A stretch of 64,000 nucleotides of DNA from Pedobacter yonginensis (GCF_003173595.1 NZ_QGNZ01000005.1:101372-165371), one strand, 5' to 3'. Positions 1-7,076 are shown, counted from the first letter of the stretch. Notes: a model not told the origin generated them from the letters alone. Numbers and translations are program-made.

Positions 1-284
1 CAGCAATAGAATATACCGCTTTCGAAGATCTGGCTCTTGAAAAAATGCACCTCATTAGAGAAGATATTTTCGAAAAATATCCCTTAACCTGCATGCACAT
101 TTACCAATCATTAGGCACCGTAAAGGCGGGAGAAATCTGTTTGTTCGTTTTCACTTCATCAGCGCATCGCAAACCAGCCATCGCGGCTTGCGAGGAGGTT
201 GTAGAACGACTAAAGGCTGAACTGCCAATTTGGGGCAAAGAAATTTTTGAAGACGGATCACATCAATGGAAAGAAAATAAATAA
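1..284 (+). CDS. moaE: Molybdopterin synthase catalytic (large) subunit MoaE, 5'-truncated by window edge
   Basis: The reading frame is open from base 3, so the true start lies before the window. About 93 C-terminal residues are visible. MoaE with sulfurylated MoaD converts precursor Z (cPMP) to molybdopterin in the cytoplasm. The visible part has the family's AIEYTAFEDLA segment, the middle 'VKAGEICLFV' strand, the 'SSAHRKPAIAAC' helix with its His-Arg-Lys, and the 'LPIWGKEIFEDGSHQW' C-terminus in which the Trp-Gly-Lys is characteristic. It overlaps the next gene, the moaC-moaB fusion, which implies translational coupling. The two supply cofactor of the kind needed by the molybdoenzyme encoded at 3240. 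Confidence 0.93.
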   Translation, partial: AIEYTAFEDLALEKMHLIREDIFEKYPLTCMHIYQSLGTVKAGEICLFVFTSSAHRKPAIAACEEVVERLKAELPIWGKEIFEDGSHQWKENK

Positions 285-1191
285 CATGGTTAACATTACA
301 TCCAAATCCAATACCCTCAGAGTTGCAATTGCTACGGCTACCGTACGCGTATCCAAAATCGAAACCATTGAAGCCATACAAAACCGCAAGGTTCCAAAAG
401 GCGATGTATTTGAATTCGCCAGAGCAGCTGGCCTATTGGGTGTAAAAAAAACCAGTGATGTGATTCCAGATTGCCATCCCCTACCTGTAGAATTTACCGC
501 CATTACCTACGAAATTGAAGGTTTAACCGTTGTTATTTCTGTTGAAGTGCATACCATTTATAAAACTGGTGTTGAGGTAGAAGCCATGCACGGTGCTGCG
601 GTTACCGCCTTAACCATGTACGATATGCTAAAACCGATTGATAAAGGGGTAGAGATAGAATCAGTTAAATTGCTTAAGAAATCTGGCGGAAAAACAGATT
701 TCAACAAGAACGATTTTGCACACTTAAAAGCTGGCGTAGTGGTGTGTTCAGATACCATTTCTGCTGGTCAAGGAGAAGATAGATCGGGCAAAGCAATTAT
801 TGCCAAATTGGAATCTTTTGGAATAGAAAGCACACATTATGAAGTCATTGCAGATGATTTTGAGATCATACAAAATCAGGTTAAACAACTTACAGAAAAA
901 GTACAGCTTCTAATTTTTACCGGTGGTACAGGCTTATCGCCGAGAGATGTAACGTTCGATGCCATTGAACCGCTGATTGAGCAACCAATAGATGGGATAA
1001 TGGAAACGGCCAGGCGCTATGGACAAGAAAGAATGCCATTTGCCATGCTATCTAGAGGTGTGGCAGGCTTAATCGGTCAAACTTTGGTTATGGCTTTCCC
1101 AGGGTCGGTTAAGGGGGCACAAGAGAGTATGGATGCATTATTCCCTCAGGTATTGCATGTATTTAAGGTAATGAAAGGCGATCGGCATTAA
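247..1191 (+). CDS. moaCB: Bifunctional MoaC-MoaB fusion (molybdenum cofactor biosynthesis)
   Basis: A 314-residue fusion. Residues about 1-155 are MoaC, which with MoaA makes cyclic pyranopterin monophosphate: KGDVFEFARAAG, GVEVEAMHGAAV, and TMYDMLK carrying the Asp/Lys active-site pair. Residues about 160-310 are MoaB/MogA-like, the molybdopterin adenylyltransferase fold with FTGGTGLSPRDVT. The start is a judgement. An ATG lies at 286, just after the moaE stop, but the conserved MoaC N-terminus (HING...NMVNIT, like HIN...HMVDV in E. coli MoaC) extends upstream of it. That favours the TTG at 247, inside moaE, giving a 38-base overlap. Both domains look intact. Confidence 0.92.
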   Translation: MKTDHINGKKINNMVNITSKSNTLRVAIATATVRVSKIETIEAIQNRKVPKGDVFEFARAAGLLGVKKTSDVIPDCHPLPVEFTAITYEIEGLTVVISVEVHTIYKTGVEVEAMHGAAVTALTMYDMLKPIDKGVEIESVKLLKKSGGKTDFNKNDFAHLKAGVVVCSDTISAGQGEDRSGKAIIAKLESFGIESTHYEVIADDFEIIQNQVKQLTEKVQLLIFTGGTGLSPRDVTFDAIEPLIEQPIDGIMETARRYGQERMPFAMLSRGVAGLIGQTLVMAFPGSVKGAQESMDALFPQVLHVFKVMKGDRH

Positions 1192-1195
1192 AAAA

Positions 1196-1224
1196 TTGGC
1201 AGGAAGAAAAACCCTTCCTGCCAA
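1196..1224 (-). terminator. Intrinsic terminator of the Met-rich peptide gene
   Basis: A perfect 11-bp inverted repeat (TTGGCAGGAAG at 1196-1206, CTTCCTGCCAA at 1214-1224). Read on the minus strand it is followed by a T run (complement of the A run at 1191-1195), so it ends minus-strand transcription from 1480. It sits 5 bases past the moaCB stop and may also limit read-through from that side. Confidence 0.85.
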
Positions 1225-1228
1225 GAAA

Positions 1229-1480
1229 CTACATTTTGCCTTTTGACATTTTGTCTTTTGCCATTTTTGATTGCTCCATTTTGGCTTTTTTCGTGGTATC
1301 TGCCTTCATTTTAGACATCTTATCCACCTTCTTCTTCTCCATTTTATCGGTTTTCATTTTAGACATTTTGTCTTTTTCCTGCAAAGGACCATTTGATGCA
1401 AAGGTTGAAAACGATACGCTGGCCACCACCAATGCAGAAAGAATTAATTTACCTACTGATTTTAAAATTTGATTTTTCAT
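1229..1480 (-). CDS. Secreted Met/Lys-rich MXKDX-type peptide (MrpX-like candidate oxidant scavenger)
   Basis: An 83-residue protein. Residues 1-28 form a clear signal peptide (Lys-rich start, hydrophobic core, FSTFA end). The mature part of about 55 residues has 9 Met and 19 Lys in loose repeats such as KDKMSKMKTDKM and AKDKMSKGKM. No globular fold is apparent. It matches the general description of the pentapeptide MXKDX repeat proteins and resembles the methionine-rich MrpX of Azospira, which soaks up hypochlorite as methionine sulfoxide and is recycled by a YedY-type reductase. Here it has its own terminator and an ECF-like promoter identical in both blocks to that of the divergent DUF1223/cytochrome b/molybdoenzyme operon. 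Function is inferred from composition and context. Confidence 0.8.
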   Translation of the reverse strand: MKNQILKSVGKLILSALVVASVSFSTFASNGPLQEKDKMSKMKTDKMEKKKVDKMSKMKADTTKKAKMEQSKMAKDKMSKGKM

Positions 1481-1503
1481 GTTTTATGAGTTTTGTATAT
1501 CCG

Positions 1504-1533
1504 CTTAGTCGAAAACCTTTTCAATACCTTACA
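1504..1533 (-). promoter_or_regulatory. ECF-sigma-like promoter of the Met-rich peptide gene
   Basis: On the minus strand: TGTAAGGT (complement of 1526-1533), 14 bases, then CGACTAAG (complement of 1504-1511). The blocks and spacing are exactly those of the promoter at 1653-1682 and nearly those at 5241-5270. The start codon is 23 bases past the -10 block. Confidence 0.8.
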
Positions 1534-1652
1534 TAAAAACATTTTTTGTTCTCTTTCCTGTAAAGTGTAAATTAAATGCCCATAAATTACCGATCTTGTT
1601 AGAAGTCTAGCCAGTAGAATGATTTCCTCAATCACCTCATTTATTTTTATTT

Positions 1653-1682
1653 TGTAAGGTTTAGGATGCTCAACCGACTAAG
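1653..1682 (+). promoter_or_regulatory. ECF-sigma-like promoter of the DUF1223/cytochrome b/molybdoenzyme operon
   Basis: TGTAAGGT (1653-1660), 14 bases, CGACTAAG (1675-1682). It is identical in both blocks to the divergent promoter at 1504-1533. The first ATG (1689) lies only 6 bases past the -10 block, so the transcript is leaderless or nearly so, or the ATG at 1698 is used. Confidence 0.8.
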
Positions 1683-1688
1683 TATAAA

Positions 1689-2486
1689 ATGATCATCATG
1701 ATAAAGAACATAATATTGCCTGTTATTGCATTTGGGATAATTGGCTTAGGATTGGCTTTTAATCCTGTAAATAAAGACACATCAAAAACAATAAATACTG
1801 CACCAACTGGATTTGCCGTCGTTGAGTTGTTCACATCAGAAGGGTGCTCCAGTTGCCCACCAGCCGATGCACTTATTGCAAAAATCGAAAAAGAAAGTGC
1901 TGGTAAGCCTATCTACATTTTAGCCTATCATGTAGATTATTGGGATAGGCTAGGCTGGAAAGATACATTTAGCGATGCCAAATTTTCTGCAAGGCAAAAC
2001 CGTTACGCCAATTGGTTAAATTTAAAAAGCGTTTATACACCTCAAATCGTGGTTAATGGCGATCAAGAATTTGTCGGTTCAAACGAAGTAACATTACGCA
2101 AAAGCCTGGCTACCGAACTTGCAAAGCCCTCAAGCCAGAATTTGGAAATTTCTTTAAGCAGATCGGATAATCACAATTTGAGCATAAGCTATAAAACAAA
2201 CCAAAAAACCGATGACTACAATTTAGTAGTGGCTTTGGTGAGCCCAATGGCAACAAACAAAATATTAAGGGGCGAAAATAAAGGCAGAACGCTTGCTCAT
2301 ATTCAAATCGTTCAACAGTTTGAATCCATCCCTATTAAAGGCAACACCAACGGAACTGCCAACATTGCACTCGCCCGGGCAAAGCAAAATGATGCTTTAC
2401 AAGTCATTTGTTTCTTGCAAAACAACACCACAGGCAAAATAACAGCAGCATCCAAATTAAATACGAGAGAATTGCAAACTGATTGA
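1689..2486 (+). CDS. DUF1223 family secreted thioredoxin-fold protein
   Basis: A 265-residue protein with an N-terminal signal/anchor (residues about 5-24). The DUF1223 hallmark 'VELFTSEGCSSCPPAD' follows, with a CxxC dithiol at C53/C56, then 'AYHVDYWDRLGWKD' and 'VYTPQIVVNG'. DUF1223 proteins have a thioredoxin-like fold and no settled function. The ECF-like promoter lies directly upstream and the cytochrome b gene follows after 50 bases. Together with MsrP-like, MsrA and single-cysteine MsrB proteins nearby, a role as a periplasmic thiol reductant or redox sensor is reasonable but inferred. The start may be ATG 1689 or ATG 1698; both keep the signal sequence. Confidence 0.85.
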   Translation: MIIMIKNIILPVIAFGIIGLGLAFNPVNKDTSKTINTAPTGFAVVELFTSEGCSSCPPADALIAKIEKESAGKPIYILAYHVDYWDRLGWKDTFSDAKFSARQNRYANWLNLKSVYTPQIVVNGDQEFVGSNEVTLRKSLATELAKPSSQNLEISLSRSDNHNLSISYKTNQKTDDYNLVVALVSPMATNKILRGENKGRTLAHIQIVQQFESIPIKGNTNGTANIALARAKQNDALQVICFLQNNTTGKITAASKLNTRELQTD

Positions 2487-2536
2487 TAAATCCAACTCGA
2501 TAAATTTCCAGTATATTACATGTAAATCAAGCTCTG

Positions 2537-3253
2537 ATGAAAGAAATAAAAGAAAAGCATTCATTCTTAATGCGTTGGACCCATTGGGTCAATTTTCCGG
2601 TGCTTACCATTATGATTTGGAGTGGACTATTTATCTATTGGGCAAATGATGCGTATGGCATTTCTATTTTCGGGTTTAGTTTGATAAAATTTTTCCCCCA
2701 ATGGTTTTACAATTATTTTCACATCCCACACCGGCTAGCAGAAGGCATGGCCTATCACTTTCTATTTATGTGGTTCTTTTTCATTAATGGATTGCTTTAT
2801 ATCGCCTATACCATTTTTTCGGGTGCTTGGAGAGAACTGATTCCGAAGCGAAATTCTTTTAAAGAAGCCTGGTTGGTGCTACTGCACGATTTGCACATTC
2901 GAAAAACCATCCCCCCACAAAAAAAATATAACGCCGCCCAAAGAATTGCCTACACCGCCATAATTGTAATGGGCATTGGTTCAATCGCCACCGGCTTAGC
3001 CATTTATAAACCTGTTCAATTTTATTGGCTTTGCTGGCTCTGCGGTGGTTACCATTTTGCAAGAATCATTCACTTTACCCTAACCATTGGCTACGTACTC
3101 TTTTTTGTCATCCACATTGTTCAGGTTGCGCTTGCCGGTTGGAACAATTTCCGATCCGTTATTTCTGGCTTTGAGGTGATTGATTCTTCAGCTAAAAACA
3201 AATCTAATAACCTACCTGTAGAAAAAGTTAAGGAGAAAAATGGAAACGACTAA
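2537..3253 (+). CDS. Cytochrome b (b561/thiosulfate-reductase type) membrane electron carrier
   Basis: A 238-residue integral membrane protein with four main hydrophobic helices: about 17-35, 74-93, 137-157 and 179-203. Histidines in helix positions (H16 in RWTHWVNFP, a His in AYHFLFMWFF, and His in the last helix near RIIHFTLTIGYVLFFVIHI) suit b-heme ligation. It resembles b-type cytochrome subunits that pair with exported molybdoenzymes. It does not look like MsrQ/YedZ, the usual MsrP partner. Its 3' end overlaps the molybdoenzyme start by 14 bases, so the two are translationally coupled and probably pass electrons from quinol to the molybdenum site. Confidence 0.87.
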   Translation: MKEIKEKHSFLMRWTHWVNFPVLTIMIWSGLFIYWANDAYGISIFGFSLIKFFPQWFYNYFHIPHRLAEGMAYHFLFMWFFFINGLLYIAYTIFSGAWRELIPKRNSFKEAWLVLLHDLHIRKTIPPQKKYNAAQRIAYTAIIVMGIGSIATGLAIYKPVQFYWLCWLCGGYHFARIIHFTLTIGYVLFFVIHIVQVALAGWNNFRSVISGFEVIDSSAKNKSNNLPVEKVKEKNGND

Positions 3254-4025
3254 TCAAAACAAAGAACAGCTTAGTGTAGAGCAAAAAATAAAACGTAGAA
3301 ATTTTATTTCGTTTGGCGTTTTTTTCGCACTCGGTGGAACCGCCGTAGCCGGATGGAAATGGCTGTTAAACTCGCCGGATGAAGTAGCTGGCGTTACAGC
3401 CAATGCGAAGGCACCGTTAAGAAGAGCATTGAACAAAACAGAACTTTTCTTTCGCAACTTTTACAGCAATAAGCATCTGGTTAAAACCTATCCAACATCC
3501 AGAGCAGCCAAAAATGTTCGTGTAAATAGCTTAATCGGAATAAATGATGATGAAGATTTCGATGCGAAAAACTGGCATTTGGCCGTTAAATTAAATAACC
3601 TGCAAACGCTAAACATTAATATTGATGAAATTAAAGCCTTGCCGAAAACGGAAATTGTTTTTGACTTTAAGTGTGTTGAGGGTTGGGATCAAATTCAACA
3701 TTGGGGAGGCGTTAAATTGAGCGACTTTTTAGCGCACTTTAAACTGATTGAACAAAGCAAAAAACAATACATGGGCTTAGAAACCCCCAACGGAAAATAT
3801 TATGTAGGCTTAGAAATGGAATGTGTGCTGCATCCACAAACCCTACTGGCTTATGAAATGAATAATCAACCCATTTCAATGGAGCATGGTGCCCCTTTAA
3901 GATTGATTGTTCCCGTTAAATATGGAATAAAGAACCTCAAAAGAATTGGCACCATGTCGTTTAGCAATGCCCGCCCTAAGGATTATTGGGCAGAACAGGG
4001 TTACGATTATTATTCAGGACTTTAA
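3240..4025 (+). CDS. Tat-exported sulfite-oxidase-family molybdopterin oxidoreductase (MsrP/YedY-like)
   Basis: A 261-residue protein. Near the N-terminus is a twin-arginine pattern (KRRNFISFG, R19-R20) followed by a hydrophobic stretch, as expected for Tat export of a cofactor-loaded enzyme. The core has the family signature FKCVEGW, with C145 the likely molybdenum ligand, then 'GGVKLSDFL', 'YVGLEME' and the C-terminal 'GAPLRLIVPVKYGIKNLKRIG' typical of the YedY/sulfite oxidase fold. MsrP reduces protein-bound methionine sulfoxide in the periplasm. Whether this enzyme does so is inferred from its neighbours: a Met-rich secreted peptide, MsrA and MsrB under matching promoters. A purine-rich AAGGAG precedes the ATG. 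It converges with msrA, 21 bases apart. Confidence 0.88.
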   Translation: METTNQNKEQLSVEQKIKRRNFISFGVFFALGGTAVAGWKWLLNSPDEVAGVTANAKAPLRRALNKTELFFRNFYSNKHLVKTYPTSRAAKNVRVNSLIGINDDEDFDAKNWHLAVKLNNLQTLNINIDEIKALPKTEIVFDFKCVEGWDQIQHWGGVKLSDFLAHFKLIEQSKKQYMGLETPNGKYYVGLEMECVLHPQTLLAYEMNNQPISMEHGAPLRLIVPVKYGIKNLKRIGTMSFSNARPKDYWAEQGYDYYSGL

Positions 4026-4046
4026 TAAAAAAGCATGCTACCTGCA

Positions 4047-4706
4047 TTACTTTCCTAGAAACTCTGGCTTAATTAAAGCGCTCATACTTTTTCTAAGTTT
4101 CATCACTTTTGGGGCAGATACATTTTGAATATATGAACTGCTGGGATGCAACTTATAATAGCCTTGGTGATAATTTTCCGCCGGGTAAATCACTTTAAAA
4201 GGCTCAACCTCCGTAACAATCGGATTTGAGTAGTGATGACTTGCATTCACTTTAGCAATTACACTTTTAAGTGTTGTTTGTTCTTCAGGCGTTCTATAAA
4301 AAGCAATTGAACGATAATCTTCGCCCTCATCTGGGCCTTGGCGATTTAAGGTAGTTGGATCATGTGCATAGAAAAACGCTTCTACAAGCTGTGCGTAACT
4401 AATCACTTTTGGATTGTAATACACCTGAACAGATTCTGCATGCCCGGTATTGTCAGCACATACCTGCTCGTATGTGGGGTTTTTAACCGTTCCGCCTGCA
4501 TATCCGGATACCACCTTGGTTACGCCCTTCAACTCACTTAAGCCTTCTGATAGCGCCCAAAAGCATCCCCCGCCAAAAGTAGCAACTTTTTCATCAGCCT
4601 GCGGGACAGGCAATTTGGCAAAGGCATTCCCGTTTTTTGTCGATTGACCATTTGCACATGCACTTAATAAAAGCAGTGCACAGATCCATATTTTATTTAG
4701 TTTCAT
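4047..4706 (-). CDS. msrA: Peptide-methionine (S)-S-oxide reductase MsrA, lipoprotein form
   Basis: A 219-residue protein. A lipobox (LLSAC, C17) marks it as exported and lipid-anchored. The catalytic motif GGGCFWALSEGL (C48) follows, then 'GVTKVVSGYAGG', 'YEQVCADNTGHAE', 'YNPKVISYAQLVEAFF' and 'HDPTTLNRQGPDEGEDYRSIAFY', all family hallmarks. No C-terminal resolving cysteine is seen. It reduces the S-epimer of methionine sulfoxide. It lies 16 bases after msrB in the same direction with no separate promoter visible, so the pair is an operon driven by the ECF-like promoter at 5241. An exported MsrA fits repair of envelope proteins or of the Met-rich peptide. Confidence 0.95.
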   Translation of the reverse strand: MKLNKIWICALLLLSACANGQSTKNGNAFAKLPVPQADEKVATFGGGCFWALSEGLSELKGVTKVVSGYAGGTVKNPTYEQVCADNTGHAESVQVYYNPKVISYAQLVEAFFYAHDPTTLNRQGPDEGEDYRSIAFYRTPEEQTTLKSVIAKVNASHHYSNPIVTEVEPFKVIYPAENYHQGYYKLHPSSSYIQNVSAPKVMKLRKSMSALIKPEFLGK

Positions 4707-4722
4707 AACGATGTCTGAATAA

Positions 4723-5235
4723 TTATTTTGCTGGAATAAACTTCAAAGCGTAAGAGTTCATGCAATATCTTTTTCCGGTTGGCTTTGGCCCATCATCAAA
4801 AACATGGCCTAAATGCAAGCCTGTGCTGGCTTCTATCACTTCATCTCTATCCATGCCGTAAGATGAATCATGAACAACTTTAACTGCTTTTGGATCAATC
4901 GGTTGGTAAAAACTTGGCCAACCTGTTCCCGATTCAAATTTTGTATCAGAAGAAAAAAGCGGTTTCCCCGTTGCCGCACTAACATAAATGCCTTTTTTGT
5001 GGTTATTCCAATATGGGTTTTTGTAGGGTGTTTCCGTACCGCTATTGACCATAATTTCGTAACTATTGGCAGAAAGTTGCTTTTTCCAATAGGCATTGGG
5101 TTTGGCTTCTGGATATAACTTTGTATTCTCAGATCGACTACCACCCGTGGCTGATTTTTGACCTGAAGGATTTTGGCTACAAGCATTCAATGCCAAGGCC
5201 AAAAGTGGGATCATTAAAAATTTTATCTTTTTCAT
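4723..5235 (-). CDS. msrB: Peptide-methionine (R)-S-oxide reductase MsrB, lipoprotein form
   Basis: A 170-residue protein with a signal peptide and lipobox (LNAC, C19). MsrB hallmarks are FSSDTKFESGTGWPSF, 'HDSSYGMDRDEV', 'GLHLGHVFDDGP' and RYCMNS with the catalytic C158. After lipidation of C19, C158 is the only cysteine. The two zinc CxxC pairs of many MsrBs are absent (VSAATGKPLF replaces the first). It is therefore a zinc-free, one-cysteine enzyme that needs an external thiol reductant; the nearby DUF1223 CxxC protein is a candidate. The start codon is only 5 bases past the promoter -10 block, which implies a leaderless transcript. Confidence 0.95.
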   Translation of the reverse strand: MKKIKFLMIPLLALALNACSQNPSGQKSATGGSRSENTKLYPEAKPNAYWKKQLSANSYEIMVNSGTETPYKNPYWNNHKKGIYVSAATGKPLFSSDTKFESGTGWPSFYQPIDPKAVKVVHDSSYGMDRDEVIEASTGLHLGHVFDDGPKPTGKRYCMNSYALKFIPAK

Positions 5236-5240
5236 ATTGT

Positions 5241-5270
5241 ATTAGTCGGATTGTAAGGGCATACCTTACA
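5241..5270 (-). promoter_or_regulatory. ECF-sigma-like promoter of msrB-msrA
   Basis: On the minus strand: TGTAAGGT (complement of 5263-5270), 14 bases, CGACTAAT (complement of 5241-5248). It matches the promoters at 1504-1533 and 1653-1682 at 15 of 16 block positions with the same spacing. It links Msr repair to the Met-rich peptide and the molybdoenzyme operon. Confidence 0.8.
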
Positions 5271-5524
5271 GTTGTGATTTAAATAACTGCTTATATATCA
5301 ACAAATACGAGTAAAGTTTAAATTCAGTTCTTAGCCGAAGCGAAAGATGAATTAACCGTGACTTGTTTAAACCGTTGGGCTATAATCGGCCGTATTAAAA
5401 AACTAAAGGCTTAACTTTTCCGTTTATAATATAGTAAGTGTAACTTGCGAGTTAAAGTAAAATAAATCAACTTACTGATCCTGGAATTAAAAGTCTGCGA
5501 ACATGAGTACAGCACCGATAGTCC

Positions 5525-6604
5525 ATGAAATCAAAAGCGAAGTTCCCATCTGCCACCGGAACCACATTCTACTCTGAAGTTAGAAAAAAAGTTAATGCCC
5601 ATTTTAAAGATCAAAATATAAGCACCCATGCAAATGTGGCCATGTGGTTTAAAACCAGTTTATTTTTAAGCTTGTTTTTATTTCTGTATCTGTCGATTTT
5701 ATTATTGCCATTAAATTTAATCATTTTAACTGGCATGGCTATTTTGCTTGGGGTTACTTCGGCATTTATCGGTTTTAACGTTTGCCATGATGCCATTCAC
5801 AATTCGTTTTCAAAACACAAATCGGTCAATCAGTTTTTTAGTTTTTTATTTCACATGGTCGGTGCAAACCCATACGTTTGGAACATCACACACAATGTTG
5901 TTCACCACACCTATACTAACATACCTGGGCATGATGAAGATATTGAAGTTGCACCCGGTTTAATCAGAATTTCTTCAGAGGATGAGCTTAAACCCCACCA
6001 ACGTTTTCAACATTGGTATGCTTTCCCCTTGTATAGTTTGGCTTCATTATCATGGATTTTTAGAAAAGATTACAAAAAATTCTTCCAAAAAAGCGTTGGC
6101 GCATGCGAAAACAAACATCCCAAAATACAGTACTTCAATCTGTTTTTTTATAAAGCGCTATATTACTTTATGTTTATTGGCCTGCCCTTGTTGGTAATGG
6201 ATGTTGCTTGGTGGCAAATTACAATTGGCTTCGTGGTGTTGCATTTGGCACAAGGTTTAACCATGGGCTTGGTTTTCCAGTTGGCACACGTGGTAGAAGG
6301 CACCATTTTTCCATCACCAAATATTAATGGGAACATGGAAGAGGCCTGGGCAGAACACCAAATGCGTACAACGGCTAATTTTGCCACGCAATGTAAGTTT
6401 GCAGCCTTTTTCCTAGGCGGACTTAACCGCCAAATAGAACACCATCTCTTCCCTAAAATTTGTCACATTCATTACGGGAAGGTATCGCTGATTGTGAAAG
6501 AAACCGCTCTAGAGTACGGCATGCCTTACCATGAAAGTAAAACTTTTGGCGCTGCATTGAGGTCACATTATCTGGTTTTAAAGAAAATGGGGAAAGCCCA
6601 ATAA
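5525..6604 (+). CDS. Membrane acyl-lipid/acyl-CoA fatty acid desaturase
   Basis: A 359-residue membrane di-iron desaturase. The three histidine boxes are present: HDAIH (about residues 89-93), HNVVHH (about 122-127) and QIEHH near residue 305. The last begins with Gln, as in front-end (delta-6-like) and linoleoyl-CoA desaturases. Hydrophobic helices lie at about 44-80, 100-115 and 205-250. It introduces a double bond into membrane acyl chains, usually linked to fluidity control. The start at 5525 fits the family N-terminus (KFPSATGTTFYSEVRKKV). It is divergent from msrB across 289 bases, and no ECF-like box was seen on its own side. Confidence 0.9.
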   Translation: MKSKAKFPSATGTTFYSEVRKKVNAHFKDQNISTHANVAMWFKTSLFLSLFLFLYLSILLLPLNLIILTGMAILLGVTSAFIGFNVCHDAIHNSFSKHKSVNQFFSFLFHMVGANPYVWNITHNVVHHTYTNIPGHDEDIEVAPGLIRISSEDELKPHQRFQHWYAFPLYSLASLSWIFRKDYKKFFQKSVGACENKHPKIQYFNLFFYKALYYFMFIGLPLLVMDVAWWQITIGFVVLHLAQGLTMGLVFQLAHVVEGTIFPSPNINGNMEEAWAEHQMRTTANFATQCKFAAFFLGGLNRQIEHHLFPKICHIHYGKVSLIVKETALEYGMPYHESKTFGAALRSHYLVLKKMGKAQ

Positions 6605-6842
6605 CATTTGTTCAATCACAATTCAATATTCTAATATCCTAGTAATGATTTGCTTACACAAGCTAAGGTCGGCTCAAGACCTAAGGGCAAAAAGATAATC
6701 AAAGCAATTTCCGTTAAGGTGTTAAAATCAATTCAGCGGGAATGGACAAATTTGAAAAAAGGATTATATAAATTAATCACCATCAATTTATTGGAGCGTT
6801 TTAGCTCTTTTTGAAAGATATTTTTGTGATCCCGAGCTTAGA

Positions 6843-7076
6843 TTACCGATTTAGGTGTAGCTCATTCCTGTAAATCTTAAGCGCAAGTTCAAAATCTTTT
6901 TTGTCAACATAAATTTCATCATTCTTAAAAGGTGAAGCAACGGGAGCGGTAAATAGTGTGATCTCCTTATTTATATGACTAATCTCGTGCACGTGTAGTA
7001 TTTCTTGAAATTCTTCAGGCGTTAATAAAAACTTCATGCAAGCATCGCGTCGGGTATAGTAAGATTCTGTATTCAT
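6843..7076 (-). CDS. Hypothetical protein, 77 aa
   Basis: A small soluble protein beginning MNTESYYTRRDACMKFLL. It has a charged composition, one Cys, no signal peptide and no membrane segment. The sequence looks coding (balanced charges, a 'TPEEFQEILHVHEI' helix and a 'YVDKKDFELALKIYRNEL' helix), but I do not recognise a family. It stands alone between the desaturase and a long non-coding stretch. Confidence 0.5.
   Translation of the reverse strand: MNTESYYTRRDACMKFLLTPEEFQEILHVHEISHINKEITLFTAPVASPFKNDEIYVDKKDFELALKIYRNELHLNR

Noticed and set aside
286..1191. ATG 286 as the moaC-moaB start
   Set aside because: It would delete the conserved HIN segment of MoaC, which is encoded in frame upstream. 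TTG 247 is preferred, with some doubt left.
1236..1472. Plus-strand frame opposite the Met-rich peptide gene
   Set aside because: It is the antisense shadow of a low-complexity gene. The minus frame has the signal peptide, promoter and terminator.
2537..3253. Naming the cytochrome b gene msrQ
   Set aside because: It lacks the YedZ/ferric-reductase pattern and looks like a b561/thiosulfate-reductase-type subunit. Only the partnership with an MsrP-like enzyme is similar.
5503..5577. A 24-residue upstream frame overlapping the desaturase start
   Set aside because: It is out of frame with the desaturase, has no family similarity, and the desaturase N-terminus is already complete from 5525.
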